This document shows positions 38,255 through 46,770 of a stretch of 64,000 nucleotides of DNA, piece after piece. This DNA comes from an uncultured bacterium (lineage in GTDB: Bacteria; Verrucomicrobiota; Lentisphaeria; Victivallales; UBA1829): contig CACZEK010000021.1 in the NCBI GenBank assembly GCA_902780135.1, forward strand, positions 1 to 64,000, read 5' to 3'. The position numbers were made by a program, and so were the translations under genes. The notes beneath the pieces are model-generated. The model saw nothing but the letters and a program-made list of their open reading frames with translations, had not been told where the DNA came from and made no database searches. Every line of letters starts with the position of its first letter. Position 1 is the first letter of the stretch.

Positions 38255-38308
38255 GGACTTACAGGACCTATTGGACCTATATTCGAGAGATTCGAGAGAT
38301 TCGAGAAT
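38255..38308. repeat. Two adjacent 9-bp-period repeat blocks
   Basis: Block 1 (38255-38281): three 9-mers GGACTTACA, GGACCTATT, GGACCTATA. Block 2 (38282-38308): TTCGAGAGA, TTCGAGAGA, TTCGAGAAT. They lie between the Sel1 promoter and the rnhB stop codon (38312). No function is assigned. Confidence 0.85.
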
Positions 38309-38311
38309 AGC

Positions 38312-38974
38312 TCAGAACTGGAATTCGCCCTGGACGGTGTCGGGCGGGTTCAGGATGGAGCGAACCGGCTCGAACGTCTTGCGGTGGAGCGGGCACGGGC
38401 CGTATTTGCGGATGAGGTCCGTGTGGAGCTTGGTGCAGTAGCCCTTGTGGACTTCGAACTGGTACTGCGGATACTGTTTCGCCGCCTCCATCATGAAGAG
38501 GTCGCGGGAGGTCTTGGCGAGGATGCTCGCGGCGGCGATGCTGGCGGACTTCGCGTCGCCCTTCACGATGTTCTCCGAGGGAACGGGCAGTCCCTGCACC
38601 GGATTGCCGTCGACAAGCACGAAATCGGCGGGACGCGGCAGGCCCAGGACGGCGCGGCGCATGGCGAGCCAGGTGGCGCGGAGGATGTCCGTGCGGTCGA
38701 TCTCGTCCTGGTCGACCATAGCGACGGACGCGAGCGCGGAGGGTTCGGCGAGGATCGCCTCGCGCAGCTCCATGCGCTGTTTGTGCGTGAGCTGCTTGGA
38801 GTCGTTGACTCCGGCGGGGATGCGGGCGCGGTCCGTGAAAATGACGGCGGCGGCGCAGACGGGTCCGGCGCAGCAGCCGCGTCCCGCCTCGTCGACCCCG
38901 GCGATAAAAGAAAACTCCCCGTCCCACTTGAGTTCGTGGACGAGGAGTTCGGAGTTTCCGGGAAGAAAATCCAT
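38312..38974 (-). CDS. rnhB: Ribonuclease HII
   Basis: 220 residues; removes RNA from RNA-DNA hybrids and single ribonucleotides. Catalytic Asp28-Glu29 in IAGVDEAGRG, then VNDSKQLTHKQR, the Asp in VLVDGNP, VKGDAKSASIAAASILAKTSRD with the fourth acidic residue, and a typical GYCTKLHTDLIRKYGPCPLHRKTFEPV end. The usual Pro-Leu after GRG is Cys-Cys here. The start at 38974 gives a normal N-terminus; the longer frame upstream is the antisense-frame shadow of rplS. It is last in the rpsP-khpA-trmD-rplS-rnhB cluster. Confidence 0.95.
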   Translation of the reverse strand: MDFLPGNSELLVHELKWDGEFSFIAGVDEAGRGCCAGPVCAAAVIFTDRARIPAGVNDSKQLTHKQRMELREAILAEPSALASVAMVDQDEIDRTDILRATWLAMRRAVLGLPRPADFVLVDGNPVQGLPVPSENIVKGDAKSASIAAASILAKTSRDLFMMEAAKQYPQYQFEVHKGYCTKLHTDLIRKYGPCPLHRKTFEPVRSILNPPDTVQGEFQF

Positions 38975-38987
38975 GCGGAACGCAGGA

Positions 38988-39371
38988 TCACTTCGCGGCT
39001 TCGGCGGACGCGGCGGCCGCGGGGCCGAAGTACTTTTTCTCTTTGACGCGGGCGGCTTTGCCGATCTTGTCGCGCAGGTAGTAGAGTTTCGCGCGGCGGA
39101 CATGTCCGTGACGCTCCACGGTGATCGCGTCGATGCGCGGGCTGTGGATCGGGAACACGCGTTCGACGCCGTAGCCGTTCTGGAAGCGGCGGACGGTGAA
39201 CGTTTCGCGGATGCCGGAATTCTTGCGCGCGATGACGACGCCGGTGAAATTCTGGATGCGTTCGGTGGTGCCTTCAATGATCTTGGTGGAAACCTTGACG
39301 GTGTCCCCGATATTGAAGTCAGGCACAGAAGCCTTGCACTGCGCCTTTTCGATCTTGTCAATGATGCTCAT
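38988..39371 (-). CDS. rplS: 50S ribosomal protein L19
   Basis: 127 residues. L19 sits at the 30S-50S interface. The start MSIIDKIE at 39371 follows GGAGG by eight bases, preferred over an ATG five codons upstream. Diagnostic: [59 protein letters not shown] and [22 protein letters not shown] short Ala-rich extension is at the C-terminus. 13 bases before rnhB and 19 after trmD. Confidence 0.97.
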   Translation of the reverse strand: MSIIDKIEKAQCKASVPDFNIGDTVKVSTKIIEGTTERIQNFTGVVIARKNSGIRETFTVRRFQNGYGVERVFPIHSPRIDAITVERHGHVRRAKLYYLRDKIGKAARVKEKKYFGPAAAASAEAAK

Positions 39372-39390
39372 GGTTGTTACCTCCATTATG

Positions 39391-40074
39391 TTAATTTTTG
39401 TCGTTGATCAGGTCCGGTCGGACAAGGAGCGTCGTGTTCATGGATTCGGCGCGGCGCCATTGTCCGATTCTGGCATGGTTCCCGGAGAGAAGCACGTCCG
39501 GGACCCTCATGCCGTGAAATTCGACGGGCTGGGTGTACTGCGGATACTCGAGCAGGCCGTTCTCGAACGACTCCTGCACGGCGGATTCGTCGTCGCCGAG
39601 CACGCCCGGCAGGAGCCGGACGATCGCGTCGACCATGACCATCGCCGCCAGGTTGCCGTTCGTGAGGATGTAGTCCCCGATGGACAGCTCCATGTCGACC
39701 AGCAGGTCGCGGACGCGCTGGTCGACGCCCTCGTAGTGTCCGCAGATGAAGATCAAGTGCCGTTCGCCGGAGAGCTCGTGGGCGGTCTTCTGGGTGAAGC
39801 GGCCGCCCGCGGGTCCGGTCAGGATGACCTTCGTCCCGTCCTGTTTCAAAGAACTCACCGCTTCGAAAAGCGGTTCCACTTTCATCAGCATCCCGGGGCC
39901 GCCGCCGAACGGTTTGTCGTCGACGGTCTTTCTCCGGTCGTGCGTAAAATCGCGAAGGTCGATCGCACGGATCTCGACCTTGTTTTCCCGCATCGCCCTG
40001 CCGGTGATGCTGCTCGCCAGCGGGCCGAAGAAAATCTCGGGAAAAAGGGTGATGATGTCGATTCGCAGCGCCAC
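39391..40074 (-). CDS. trmD: tRNA (guanine-37-N1)-methyltransferase
   Basis: 227 residues. TrmD (SPOUT fold) makes m1G37 in tRNAs reading CUN, CCN and CGG codons, preventing frameshifts. Seen: [28 protein letters not shown], the knot regions [12 protein letters not shown] and [30 protein letters not shown], then [29 protein letters not shown]. The GTG start at 40074 lies one base after the stop of khpA and gives the usual N-terminus. A longer in-frame start would overlap khpA. Confidence 0.96.
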   Translation of the reverse strand: MALRIDIITLFPEIFFGPLASSITGRAMRENKVEIRAIDLRDFTHDRRKTVDDKPFGGGPGMLMKVEPLFEAVSSLKQDGTKVILTGPAGGRFTQKTAHELSGERHLIFICGHYEGVDQRVRDLLVDMELSIGDYILTNGNLAAMVMVDAIVRLLPGVLGDDESAVQESFENGLLEYPQYTQPVEFHGMRVPDVLLSGNHARIGQWRRAESMNTTLLVRPDLINDKN

Positions 40075-40075
40075 G

Positions 40076-40438
40076 TCAGGCTCCTGCCGCCTCGACCTCA
40101 TCGTCCAGGACCTCGACGCTCACGCGGCCTTTCGTGCGTCCGGCGGCGCCGGAGACGAGGGCGCGAAGCGCCATGATCGTTTTGCCGTTCTTGCCGATGA
40201 TCTTGCCTCTGTCGCCGGGACGGCACGTGATCTGGATCACGTTTCCGTTTTCGGCGGAAGCGGTGCGGACCTTCACTTCGTCGGGGTAGTCCACAAGCTT
40301 CTTCGAGACGTACAGCACAAATTCTTCGAGGTTCTGCTGCGAAGAGGGATCAGCGGTAGTTCTGGCTGACGGCGAGGAGGCCGGGGATGCCTCGTCCTTC
40401 CCGCCGAAAAGTTTGCCGAAAAAATCAAAGATAGACAC
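40076..40438 (-). CDS. khpA: KH-domain RNA-binding protein (KhpA-like)
   Basis: About 120 residues. The C-terminal 80 match the small KH protein always found between rpsP and trmD (KhpA/YlqC): LEEFVLYVSKKLVDYPDEV, the GXXG loop in RGKIIGKNGKTIMALRALV, and a short end. KhpA binds RNA, often as a heterodimer with KhpB. Odd: about 40 extra N-terminal residues (IFDFFGKLFGGKDEASPASS), hydrophobic then Ser/Ala-rich, not usual in the family. Start: GTG at 40438 with GGGAG seven bases upstream; another GTG at 40459 is possible. Confidence 0.85.
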   Translation of the reverse strand: MSIFDFFGKLFGGKDEASPASSPSARTTADPSSQQNLEEFVLYVSKKLVDYPDEVKVRTASAENGNVIQITCRPGDRGKIIGKNGKTIMALRALVSGAAGRTKGRVSVEVLDDEVEAAGA

Positions 40439-40474
40439 GGCCAGTCTCCCGTGTTGCACGGGCGAAGCTCAGAC

Positions 40475-40783
40475 TTACGCCTGCTTTTCCTCGCCCTTCT
40501 TGAACGTCTTTTTCTTCGTGTAGGGATCGGGCTGTCCGTACTGTTTGGACTTGCCGGCCTTCGCGCGGTCGTAGATGTCTTTCACGGTCTCGCTCATGAT
40601 GGCGCCGTTGCCGACCCAGTATTCGAGGCGCTCGACGTTGAGTTTCTCGTCGCTGCGGCGGGGATCGTAGTAGCCAAGTTCTTCCAGCATGCGGCCGTCG
40701 CGCTGCGCGCGGATGTCGCAGACAACGATACGGAAGCTGATCCAGTTCTTTCCGCCAGTACGTTTCAGTCTGATCTTTACCAT
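40475..40783 (-). CDS. rpsP: 30S ribosomal protein S16
   Basis: 102 residues. Starts MVKIRLKRTGGKNWISFRIVV, with AQRDGRMLEELGYYDPR and the RLEYWVGNGAIMSETV region, all typical of S16, an assembly protein of the 30S subunit. The Lys-rich C-terminal tail is normal. AAAGGA precedes the start. First gene of the rpsP-khpA-trmD-rplS-rnhB cluster, promoter at 40892-40920. Confidence 0.97.
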   Translation of the reverse strand: MVKIRLKRTGGKNWISFRIVVCDIRAQRDGRMLEELGYYDPRRSDEKLNVERLEYWVGNGAIMSETVKDIYDRAKAGKSKQYGQPDPYTKKKTFKKGEEKQA

Positions 40784-40891
40784 AACGGTTTTTCCTTTGT
40801 CTTTACCAGTGGGTTCGACTGCGTCGTTCGACGCTCACGCGTTGTTCGCCTACCGCAGTGCGCGTGACTCAATGCGGCATAAAAGTCAATT

Positions 40892-40920
40892 AATATACAG
40901 CCTGTTCCCGCTTTTTTCAA
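40892..40920 (-). promoter_or_regulatory. rpsP cluster promoter
   Basis: Minus strand: -35 TTGAAA (40915-40920), 17-bp spacer, -10 TATATT (40892-40897). The leader to rpsP is about 105 bases. Confidence 0.75.
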
Positions 40921-40992
40921 ATCAATTTTCCCTTTTCTTTCAGTCTTTTTTGCGATTTTTCCGGGTTCCGGCGGCTTTTCCCGTCAGAACCG

Positions 40993-41040
40993 GGAGGACA
41001 AGTCCTCCACTTGGGCAGTGCGCTGCTTGCGCGAGCGCAC
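40993..41040 (+). repeat. Paired-hairpin repeat element near the chromate-transporter 3' end
   Basis: GGAGGAC-AA-GTCCTCC (40993-41008), linker ACTTGGGCA, then GTGCGC...GCGCAC (41018-41040). Same order as the other elements, with its own stem sequence. It lies 26 bases past the stop of the chromate transporter subunit, in the opposite orientation. Confidence 0.75.
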
Positions 41041-41066
41041 ACCGCGAAACAGCCCGCTCCTCCGCC

Positions 41067-41675
41067 TCAGAACCATGCGGACAGGACCGCGCCCGCGGCG
41101 GCCGCGCCGAGCAGAAGCGCCGTGGTCGGCAGCTTCGTCTTCAGCATCAGCACGATCGTCACGCCGCAGATCAGGATGCCGGCGGGGGAAAGCTGGAAGC
41201 CTTCGGGCAGGACGGGGCGTTCGAACCTGAACAGCGCGCCCAGCGACTCCCAGGGGATCGTCTGCGTGAAGACCGACATCCCGAGGAAGATCGTCACGGC
41301 GAACATGATGAGCGCGACGGCGGCGAGGCGCGTCCCCTTCAGCATGCCCTTCACGAGGAACGTCTCCTTCCAGCGGTTGATGCCCGCCGCGGCGGAGCAT
41401 CCGATCAGGATCGTCGGCACGATCAGCCCGAGCGAGGCCGCCAGCGCGCCGAAGAAGCCCTCGTTCACATACCCGACGTAGGTCGCGGTGTTCAGCCCGA
41501 CCGGGCCGGGCGTGACCTGCGCCACGGAGCACAGGTTGCCGAACTCGCCCATCGTGAGGACCTGTTCCCTGTCGACGTACTCCGCCGTCAGGAGCGGGAT
41601 CAGCATGTAGCCGCCGCCGAAACACAGCACGGAGAACTTGCAGAACTGGAAGAAGAGAACGAGGCAGTGGTTCAT
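41067..41675 (-). CDS. Chromate transporter family protein, short-chain subunit 1
   Basis: 202 residues with about six membrane helices. CHR-domain signatures: FCKFSVLCFGGGYMLIPLL, then TPGPVGLNTATYVGY after a Met-x-x-Phe region. ChrA proteins export chromate or related anions, usually as one two-domain protein. Here the two homologous halves are separate adjacent genes (short-chain pair), overlapping by four bases (ATGA). The natural substrate in this organism is unknown. Last gene of the operon with the amidohydrolase. Confidence 0.9.
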   Translation of the reverse strand: MNHCLVLFFQFCKFSVLCFGGGYMLIPLLTAEYVDREQVLTMGEFGNLCSVAQVTPGPVGLNTATYVGYVNEGFFGALAASLGLIVPTILIGCSAAAGINRWKETFLVKGMLKGTRLAAVALIMFAVTIFLGMSVFTQTIPWESLGALFRFERPVLPEGFQLSPAGILICGVTIVLMLKTKLPTTALLLGAAAAGAVLSAWF

Positions 41676-42349
41676 TTCGCGTCGCCTCCGTTTTCGTGCG
41701 GTCCGGCGGCCGGTTCAACGGCCTTTTCCGCCGGCTTCGCGCCGTCCGCGGCCTGCTGTTCCGCCCGCGCCAGACGGCGCGTCTGCCACCACACGTAGCA
41801 CCAGCCGAACGGCACGGCGGCGAGGATCAGCAGCGCGGGGCTCACCTTCATGATCGCGAGGACAAAGAATATCAGCACGACGGCGATTTCCAGCGGGCTT
41901 TTCACGGTCCGGCGGAACATCCGGCATCCGGTGACGAGGATCATGCCGGTCACGGCGGCGCGGATCCCGGCGAAAACGCCGAGCAGATAGCGGTTTTTCG
42001 GGTCCAGGCGCGGGAAGAGCGAGGCGATGATGAGGATGACGGTGAAGGGGGGCGTGACGGCTCCCGCGGCGGCGGCAAGCGCGCCGGGGACGCCGCCGAC
42101 CTTCATGCCGATGTACACGGCAGAATTGATCGCGATGATGCCGGGGACGGTCTGCGTGAGCGCGGTCATGTCCAGCAGCTCCTCGCGCGTCAGGAGCTTG
42201 TATTTGACGACGAAGATCTCCTCGATGACGGGGAGCATGGCGAGCCCGCCGCCGACCACGAGCGCAGTGATGCGGAAAAACGAGCAGTAGAGCAGCAGGA
42301 TCCGCCGGGTCCTGGACAGCGTCCGAATCTCCATGCCGCGATCCCCCAT
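41672..42349 (-). CDS. Chromate transporter family protein, short-chain subunit 2
   Basis: 225 residues. The second half of a split ChrA: SFFRITALVVGGGLAMLPVIEEI and TVPGIIAINSAVYIGMKVGG are the CHR-domain motifs. About five or six membrane helices follow, with a 40-residue Ala/Glu-rich C-terminal tail, probably cytoplasmic. Start either 42349 or 42334 (MEIRTLSR, with GGGGGA upstream). It starts seven bases after the amidohydrolase stop and overlaps the next subunit by four bases, so all three are translated from one mRNA. Confidence 0.9.
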   Translation of the reverse strand: MGDRGMEIRTLSRTRRILLLYCSFFRITALVVGGGLAMLPVIEEIFVVKYKLLTREELLDMTALTQTVPGIIAINSAVYIGMKVGGVPGALAAAAGAVTPPFTVILIIASLFPRLDPKNRYLLGVFAGIRAAVTGMILVTGCRMFRRTVKSPLEIAVVLIFFVLAIMKVSPALLILAAVPFGWCYVWWQTRRLARAEQQAADGAKPAEKAVEPAAGPHENGGDAK

Positions 42350-42356
42350 TCCCGCC

Positions 42357-43142
42357 TCAGAGCGTCACGCCGAACAGACGTTCCGCGTTCTTGTAGAATA
42401 TCTTCTCGAACTGGTCTTCCGTCAGATCGAGCGTGCGCGCCTCGGCGATGCCGTCGCGGTGGGACAGCGCGGGATAGTCCGTCGCCCAGAGGACGCGGTC
42501 GACGCCGTGCGCGAGGATCATGCGCGTAACCTCGTGCGGCGGCAGGCGGAAGAACGTGCTGGAGGTGTCGAACCAGACGTCGCGGCCGACGAGATGCTTC
42601 CAGGATTCGTCCCAGACGCTGTAGCCGCCCATGTGCGCGGCGATGATGTTTTTGAGGTGCGGGAAACGGTCCAGCACGTTCGCGAGGCGTTTCGGGGAGG
42701 AATAGTCGCTGGCGGCGTCGCCGACGTGGAAGAGGACGGGCATGTCGGGCGGGAGCAGCTCGTACAGGCGCATCATCTTCGGCTCGTCGATGTAGAGCTT
42801 CTGGAAATCGGGGTGGAATTTCAGTCCGGTGAGCCCGATCTGCTTCATGCGCGCGAGTTCGCCCTTGCAGTCCGCGAAGTCGGGATGGAGCGAGCCGAGG
42901 CAGATGACCTTCGGGCCGAGCAGGGACGCGAGGTAATTGTTGAGGTTTATCACCTGGTCGGGACGCGTGGCGGACGCGAGGAAGACCGCCTTGTCGATGT
43001 GCGCGTCTTCGAGGGATTCGTGCAGGTCCGCGACCGTGCCTTTTCTGCGCCAGGGTTCGTGGTAGTACGATTCGAGGGAAGCGACGACCTTCGGGGCGAC
43101 GCTGTCGGGGAACACATGGCAATGGACGTCAAAGTATTTCAC
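42357..43142 (-). CDS. Amidohydrolase-2 family metal-dependent hydrolase
   Basis: 261 residues, TIM-barrel amidohydrolase (PF04909-like). Metal ligands: His7-x-His9 in FDVHCHVF, a His in GLKFHPDFQKLY, a His in PVLFHVGDA, IIAAHMGG and the Asp in RVLWATDYPAL. The family includes decarboxylases and hydrolases; substrate unknown. GTG start at 43142 with GGAGG six bases upstream. It follows tRNA-Glu on the same strand (35-base gap) and leads the chromate-transporter genes; no functional link is evident. Confidence 0.9.
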   Translation of the reverse strand: MKYFDVHCHVFPDSVAPKVVASLESYYHEPWRRKGTVADLHESLEDAHIDKAVFLASATRPDQVINLNNYLASLLGPKVICLGSLHPDFADCKGELARMKQIGLTGLKFHPDFQKLYIDEPKMMRLYELLPPDMPVLFHVGDAASDYSSPKRLANVLDRFPHLKNIIAAHMGGYSVWDESWKHLVGRDVWFDTSSTFFRLPPHEVTRMILAHGVDRVLWATDYPALSHRDGIAEARTLDLTEDQFEKIFYKNAERLFGVTL

Positions 43143-43177
43143 GGCATCCTCCGGAACAAGGCATGCGGATACAAAAA

Positions 43178-43253
43178 TGGCATCCCCAACGGGATTCGAA
43201 CCCGTGTTACCAGGATGAAAACCTGGTGTCCTAGGCCTCTAGACGATAGGGAC
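43178..43253 (-). tRNA. tRNA-Glu (anticodon UUC)
   Basis: 76 nt including an encoded CCA. It begins GTCCCTATCGTCTAGAGGCC, has an anticodon stem CCAGG/CCTGG around loop TTTTCAT (anticodon TTC), T-arm GGGTTCGAATCCC, and acceptor pairing of GTCCCTA with TGGGGAT (one G-U end pair and one U-G). The variable region and D-loop are typical of tRNA-Glu. Own promoter at 43280-43307. Confidence 0.97.
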
Positions 43254-43279
43254 GCACGCTCGGAAAAAAGTATGTATTT

Positions 43280-43307
43280 AAAATAGCATGCGGCGGGGAT
43301 TTTTCAA
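43280..43307 (-). promoter_or_regulatory. tRNA-Glu promoter
   Basis: Minus strand: -35 TTGAAA (43302-43307), 16-bp spacer, -10 TATTTT (43280-43285), about 27 bases before the tRNA 5' end. Confidence 0.65.
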
Positions 43308-43354
43308 GCGGGAAACGCGGTTTTTTCCGATTTTTCCCGGATTTTCGCGCGGAG

Positions 43355-43921
43355 TCAGGCGTTTTCCGCCTCGCGGCTGTGCTTCGCCTGAACGCGCGCC
43401 CTCAGGTTCGCAAGGCGTTTCCTGCGGCGTTTCTCCAGCTGGATGCGGTAGCCGATGACCATTTTCTTCACGGCGTAATAGGTAATCGGGGTGAGGACCG
43501 CCGCCATGATGGCGCCGCCGAGGAAGAACGCGCCGGCGAGGTCGCCCGTAAGCGTCTTCAGGGCGTCGAGGCATTCTCCGAAGGACGACGCATGGACGAC
43601 GTCCTTCAGCATGGACTTGATGTTTTCATAGGAGAAATCGAGTCCGAGCAGCTTCGCCCCGGCATAGCACTGCACGGGGTAGATGAAGAAGACCGTGACC
43701 TGGTTGGTGATGAACGTGCCGAGGACGGCCCCGATCTTGCTGCCTTTCAGCAGGAACGCGGCGGGAATGGAGCAGATGAGCTGGCCGCCGATGGGGATGA
43801 GGCATCCGAAGAACATGCCGATGCTCCAGCCGCGCGCGATGTACTCCGGCGGAGCCTTTTCACGGACGATCTTCAGATAGAACTTCCTCCACTTCTTTTT
43901 GAACCACTGACCGGCGCTCAT
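43355..43921 (-). CDS. DUF2062 membrane protein
   Basis: 188 residues. The N-terminal half has the DUF2062 look: Lys-rich start, ARGWSIGMFFGCLIPIGGQ and NQVTVFFIYPVQCYAGAKLLG between membrane helices; another helix pair lies around 125-150, and the C-terminus is basic. Function of the family is not defined; members are often near glycan or lipid genes. It starts 18 bases after the Na/Pi-cotransporter-like gene, with AAGGA upstream, so both are likely one transcript. Confidence 0.87.
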   Translation of the reverse strand: MSAGQWFKKKWRKFYLKIVREKAPPEYIARGWSIGMFFGCLIPIGGQLICSIPAAFLLKGSKIGAVLGTFITNQVTVFFIYPVQCYAGAKLLGLDFSYENIKSMLKDVVHASSFGECLDALKTLTGDLAGAFFLGGAIMAAVLTPITYYAVKKMVIGYRIQLEKRRRKRLANLRARVQAKHSREAENA

Positions 43922-43939
43922 CCCGAACCGTCCTTATCC

Positions 43940-46522
43940 TTAAATATTGATATAGAATTTCCGCATTTCGGGGGCGCGCTGGGCGATGTTGACGAGGTGG
44001 TCGCCGATCCGTTCGAGCTCCCAGAGCATCTCGATGAAGATCACGTTGGCGTCGACGGCGCATTCGCCCTTGTTGCGGCGCTCCACGTGGACCTGTTCGT
44101 ACTGCTTGGCGAGCTCGTTGATCTCGCGTTCGTTCGCCTCGGCGTCGCTGGCGACGTGCGCGGCCTCCTGCTGCTGTTCCCGCGCCTGCTCCGCCATCAT
44201 CGCCTTGATGTTCTTCTCGTACTTGTGCGCGAGCTTGTTCAGCTTGCGTTCGCCCTCCAGCGCCGACCGGATGCCGGCTTCGTTCTCCTCGTGCTTGTGC
44301 GAAAGCGCGAGCTTGACGTTCTCCGCCTGGGAGGACAGGAGATCCCACAGGGAGTTGAGGTTCTCCTGGGCGAGGTCGGAAAGCTTGGTGTCGACCTTGG
44401 AGAGACGCTTCGTGAGGCGCATGATGTTTGCCGTATGGTCGGCGATGCGCTCGGCGTCGTTGGTGCAGTGCATGAGGAGCGGGATCAGGTTGGACTGCGG
44501 GTTGGACAGGTGCTGGCGCGTGATCTGGACGAGGTAGTTCGTGATGTCGGTCTGCATCTTGTCGACCTGCTGTTCGTCGGCCTCCAGCTGCTCGAATTCG
44601 GACTGGTCGACGTGCGCGGCGCGGAAATGGTGGTTGACGGCGCGGTCGATCATGCTCCAGGAGAGCTCGACCATCTTGCGGATCTCGATGATGGACTGCT
44701 CGATTGCCATGGCGGGCGTGCGGAGAAGCAGGGGTTCCAGCGTGCGCGTGCTGACGGGCTTGGTCTTGTCGCCGGGGATGATCGTTTCGCAGAGGTGCGC
44801 GAACGGCCTCAGCATGGGCATGATGGCGAGGACGGTGATGACGTTGAAGATCGTGTGCGCCATGGCGATGTGGCGTTCGAGGTTCTGCGGGACCGCGGCG
44901 AACGCGTCGCCCGGGGTGATGGCGTTCACGATGTAAAGGAAGAACGGCGTTCTGTGCGCGCCGACGGGGATGTACAGCAGCACGACCATCAGGACCGCGC
45001 CGAAGAAGTTGAAGAGGAAGTGGGCGAGCGCGGCCTGCTTCGCCACGCGGTTGGCGGTGATCGAAGCCAGGCAGGCGTTGATCGTGGTGCCGATGTTGGT
45101 GCCGATCAGGAGCGGGACGGCGGTGTAGAAGTTGACGAGCCCGGCGGCGGACAGCGCGAGGATGATGCCGATGACCGCCGCGCTGGCGCTGACGAGGAAG
45201 ACCGCGACCATGCCGATCCCGATCGCGCCGAGGATCGGCAGCAGCGGCATGAACCCGTCGGGCGTCTTCGGGGCGCAGTCGATCAGGGAGAAGAGGTGGA
45301 GGAACGACGGGAAGGTGCCGAGGATGCTCATCTGCGTGCTCATCATGCTCATGCCGAAGAAGAGCATGCCGAACCCGAAGACCGCGTTGCCCCAGCCCTG
45401 CAGGTTGCGTTTCTTGGTGAACGTCATCAGGACGAAGCCGAGGGCGACGGCGGGCAGCGCAAGGCCGCTGAGGTTGAACGAGATCAGCTGCGCGGTCATG
45501 GTCGTGCCGATGTTCGCGCCGAAGATGATTCCGATCGCCTGCACCAGGTTCAGCAGGCCGGCGTTGATGAAGCCGAGGACCATGATGGTCGTGGCGGCGC
45601 TGGACTGGATGACCGCGGTGACGAAAGCGCCGGCGATCACGCCCAGGAACGCGTTTTTCGAGAAGAACTGGAGCACGTGCTGCATCTTCTCGCCCGCGAT
45701 GTTCTGGAGGCCGCGGCTGAGGCGCAGCATGCCGAAGATCAGGAACGCGATGCCGCCGATCATGCTCATGCAGACGGAGAACATGTCGATGCCGAGCATG
45801 CGGGCGTCGAGCGCGCGGATGTAGATGCCGTGCGCCGGGTCGGCGACCTCGATCGAGAAGTGGTACTCGCCGGTCTCCCCGCCGAGCCGGACGAACGTCT
45901 GCGCCAGGCCGTTTTTATCGGTCCGCGCTTCGGGCGTGAGGACTTTCGGGGCGGACTTGCTGCGCGGAGCGGACTTGACGCCGAAAAAGACCGGGGCGTT
46001 CTCAACGGGGTTTCCGTCGGCGTCCACGACCTTGACCACGAGCGGCTCGCCCATGACTTCGTTCGTCATGCCCTGCCGTTCGGCGTTCTCGATCCTCGCG
46101 CCCACGGTCATGCGCACGAGGACGGATTTGTCCGGGTCGTTCAGGGGCGTGATCTTCACATAGTTGTCGCCGACTTTGCGGCCGGCGCGGATCTTCGCGC
46201 GGACGACGCCCACGATGTCGGTCTCCTCCGCCAGCTGGGTGATCTCCAGGTCGGACCCCTCGGCGGCTTCGAACTTCACCGGCTCGCCGGACAGAAGGGG
46301 CTGCTTGCGGGAAGAGGAGGAATCGTCGTCCGCCATGCCGCGCACTTCCACGCGCACGTCCCGTTCGAACTCCTCTCCGGGGATCGTGCATTGGTCGGCG
46401 CCGAAGACGACGTCAAGGCGTCCGACTTTGTGAGAACGTTCGGAGGGACCGTCACAGGCGGAGAAAACGGCGACCAGAAGGAACGACAGCAGAAGCGAAG
46501 CGAGGCTGGAAACGAATCTCAT
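43940..46522 (-). CDS. Na/Pi-cotransporter family protein with lipoprotein/Ig-like N-terminus
   Basis: 860 residues. Residues ~255-580: Na+/phosphate cotransporter (NptA/PF02690) domain with duplicated AFVTAVIQSSAATTIMVLGF and GANIGTTMTAQLI / LLIGTNIGTTINACL motifs and about nine helices. Residues ~610-855: PhoU-like helical domain (TNDAERIADHTANIM; ELERIGDHLVNIAQR). Unusual: residues 1-250 start with a signal sequence ending in FSACDG (possible lipobox, Cys23) and hold what look like one or two Ig-like beta-domains (DADGNPVENAPVFFGVKS, TDKNGLAQTFVRLGGETGEY), as in Big-type invasion/intimin folds. The fusion would place an Ig-like region outside the membrane in front of the transporter. Promoter at 46556-46584; DUF2062 gene follows. 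Confidence 0.9.
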   Translation of the reverse strand: MRFVSSLASLLLSFLLVAVFSACDGPSERSHKVGRLDVVFGADQCTIPGEEFERDVRVEVRGMADDDSSSSRKQPLLSGEPVKFEAAEGSDLEITQLAEETDIVGVVRAKIRAGRKVGDNYVKITPLNDPDKSVLVRMTVGARIENAERQGMTNEVMGEPLVVKVVDADGNPVENAPVFFGVKSAPRSKSAPKVLTPEARTDKNGLAQTFVRLGGETGEYHFSIEVADPAHGIYIRALDARMLGIDMFSVCMSMIGGIAFLIFGMLRLSRGLQNIAGEKMQHVLQFFSKNAFLGVIAGAFVTAVIQSSAATTIMVLGFINAGLLNLVQAIGIIFGANIGTTMTAQLISFNLSGLALPAVALGFVLMTFTKKRNLQGWGNAVFGFGMLFFGMSMMSTQMSILGTFPSFLHLFSLIDCAPKTPDGFMPLLPILGAIGIGMVAVFLVSASAAVIGIILALSAAGLVNFYTAVPLLIGTNIGTTINACLASITANRVAKQAALAHFLFNFFGAVLMVVLLYIPVGAHRTPFFLYIVNAITPGDAFAAVPQNLERHIAMAHTIFNVITVLAIMPMLRPFAHLCETIIPGDKTKPVSTRTLEPLLLRTPAMAIEQSIIEIRKMVELSWSMIDRAVNHHFRAAHVDQSEFEQLEADEQQVDKMQTDITNYLVQITRQHLSNPQSNLIPLLMHCTNDAERIADHTANIMRLTKRLSKVDTKLSDLAQENLNSLWDLLSSQAENVKLALSHKHEENEAGIRSALEGERKLNKLAHKYEKNIKAMMAEQAREQQQEAAHVASDAEANEREINELAKQYEQVHVERRNKGECAVDANVIFIEMLWELERIGDHLVNIAQRAPEMRKFYINI

Positions 46523-46555
46523 AAAAGCCCTTCAGTTGTTATAAGTTTTGAGGAT

Positions 46556-46584
46556 AATATAACACTCTTTCCGCAAAAAATCAA
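46556..46584 (-). promoter_or_regulatory. Promoter of the Na/Pi-cotransporter-like gene
   Basis: Minus strand: -35 TTGATT (46579-46584), 17-bp spacer, -10 TATATT (46556-46561). Back to back with the promoter at 46593. Confidence 0.8.
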
Positions 46585-46592
46585 GTCTTACC

Positions 46593-46621
46593 TTGAAAAA
46601 GCCGTCAAGAAGGGTTATATT
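46593..46621 (+). promoter_or_regulatory. Promoter of the sugar-1-phosphate transferase/lpxK operon
   Basis: -35 TTGAAA (46593-46598), 17-bp spacer, -10 TATATT (46616-46621). The -35 boxes of the two divergent promoters are only eight bases apart. Confidence 0.8.
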
Positions 46622-46770
46622 ATTTCGTTTTTTGTTCTTTTCATCAGAAAAAGAGGATTTCCCCGGGCGAATCGTCTTACGGACTTTTGTACGATATTCT
46701 GAACACGCCTGTCCGTTCCGCATGAGCTCCGGGCCCGCCGTTTTTTTCAAACAGCCGAGGTCACGCATAC

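Noticed and set aside
43379..46702. 1107-codon plus-strand frame spanning two real genes
   Set aside because: Antisense shadow of the DUF2062 and Na/Pi-cotransporter genes, both of which have clear family motifs and ribosome sites.
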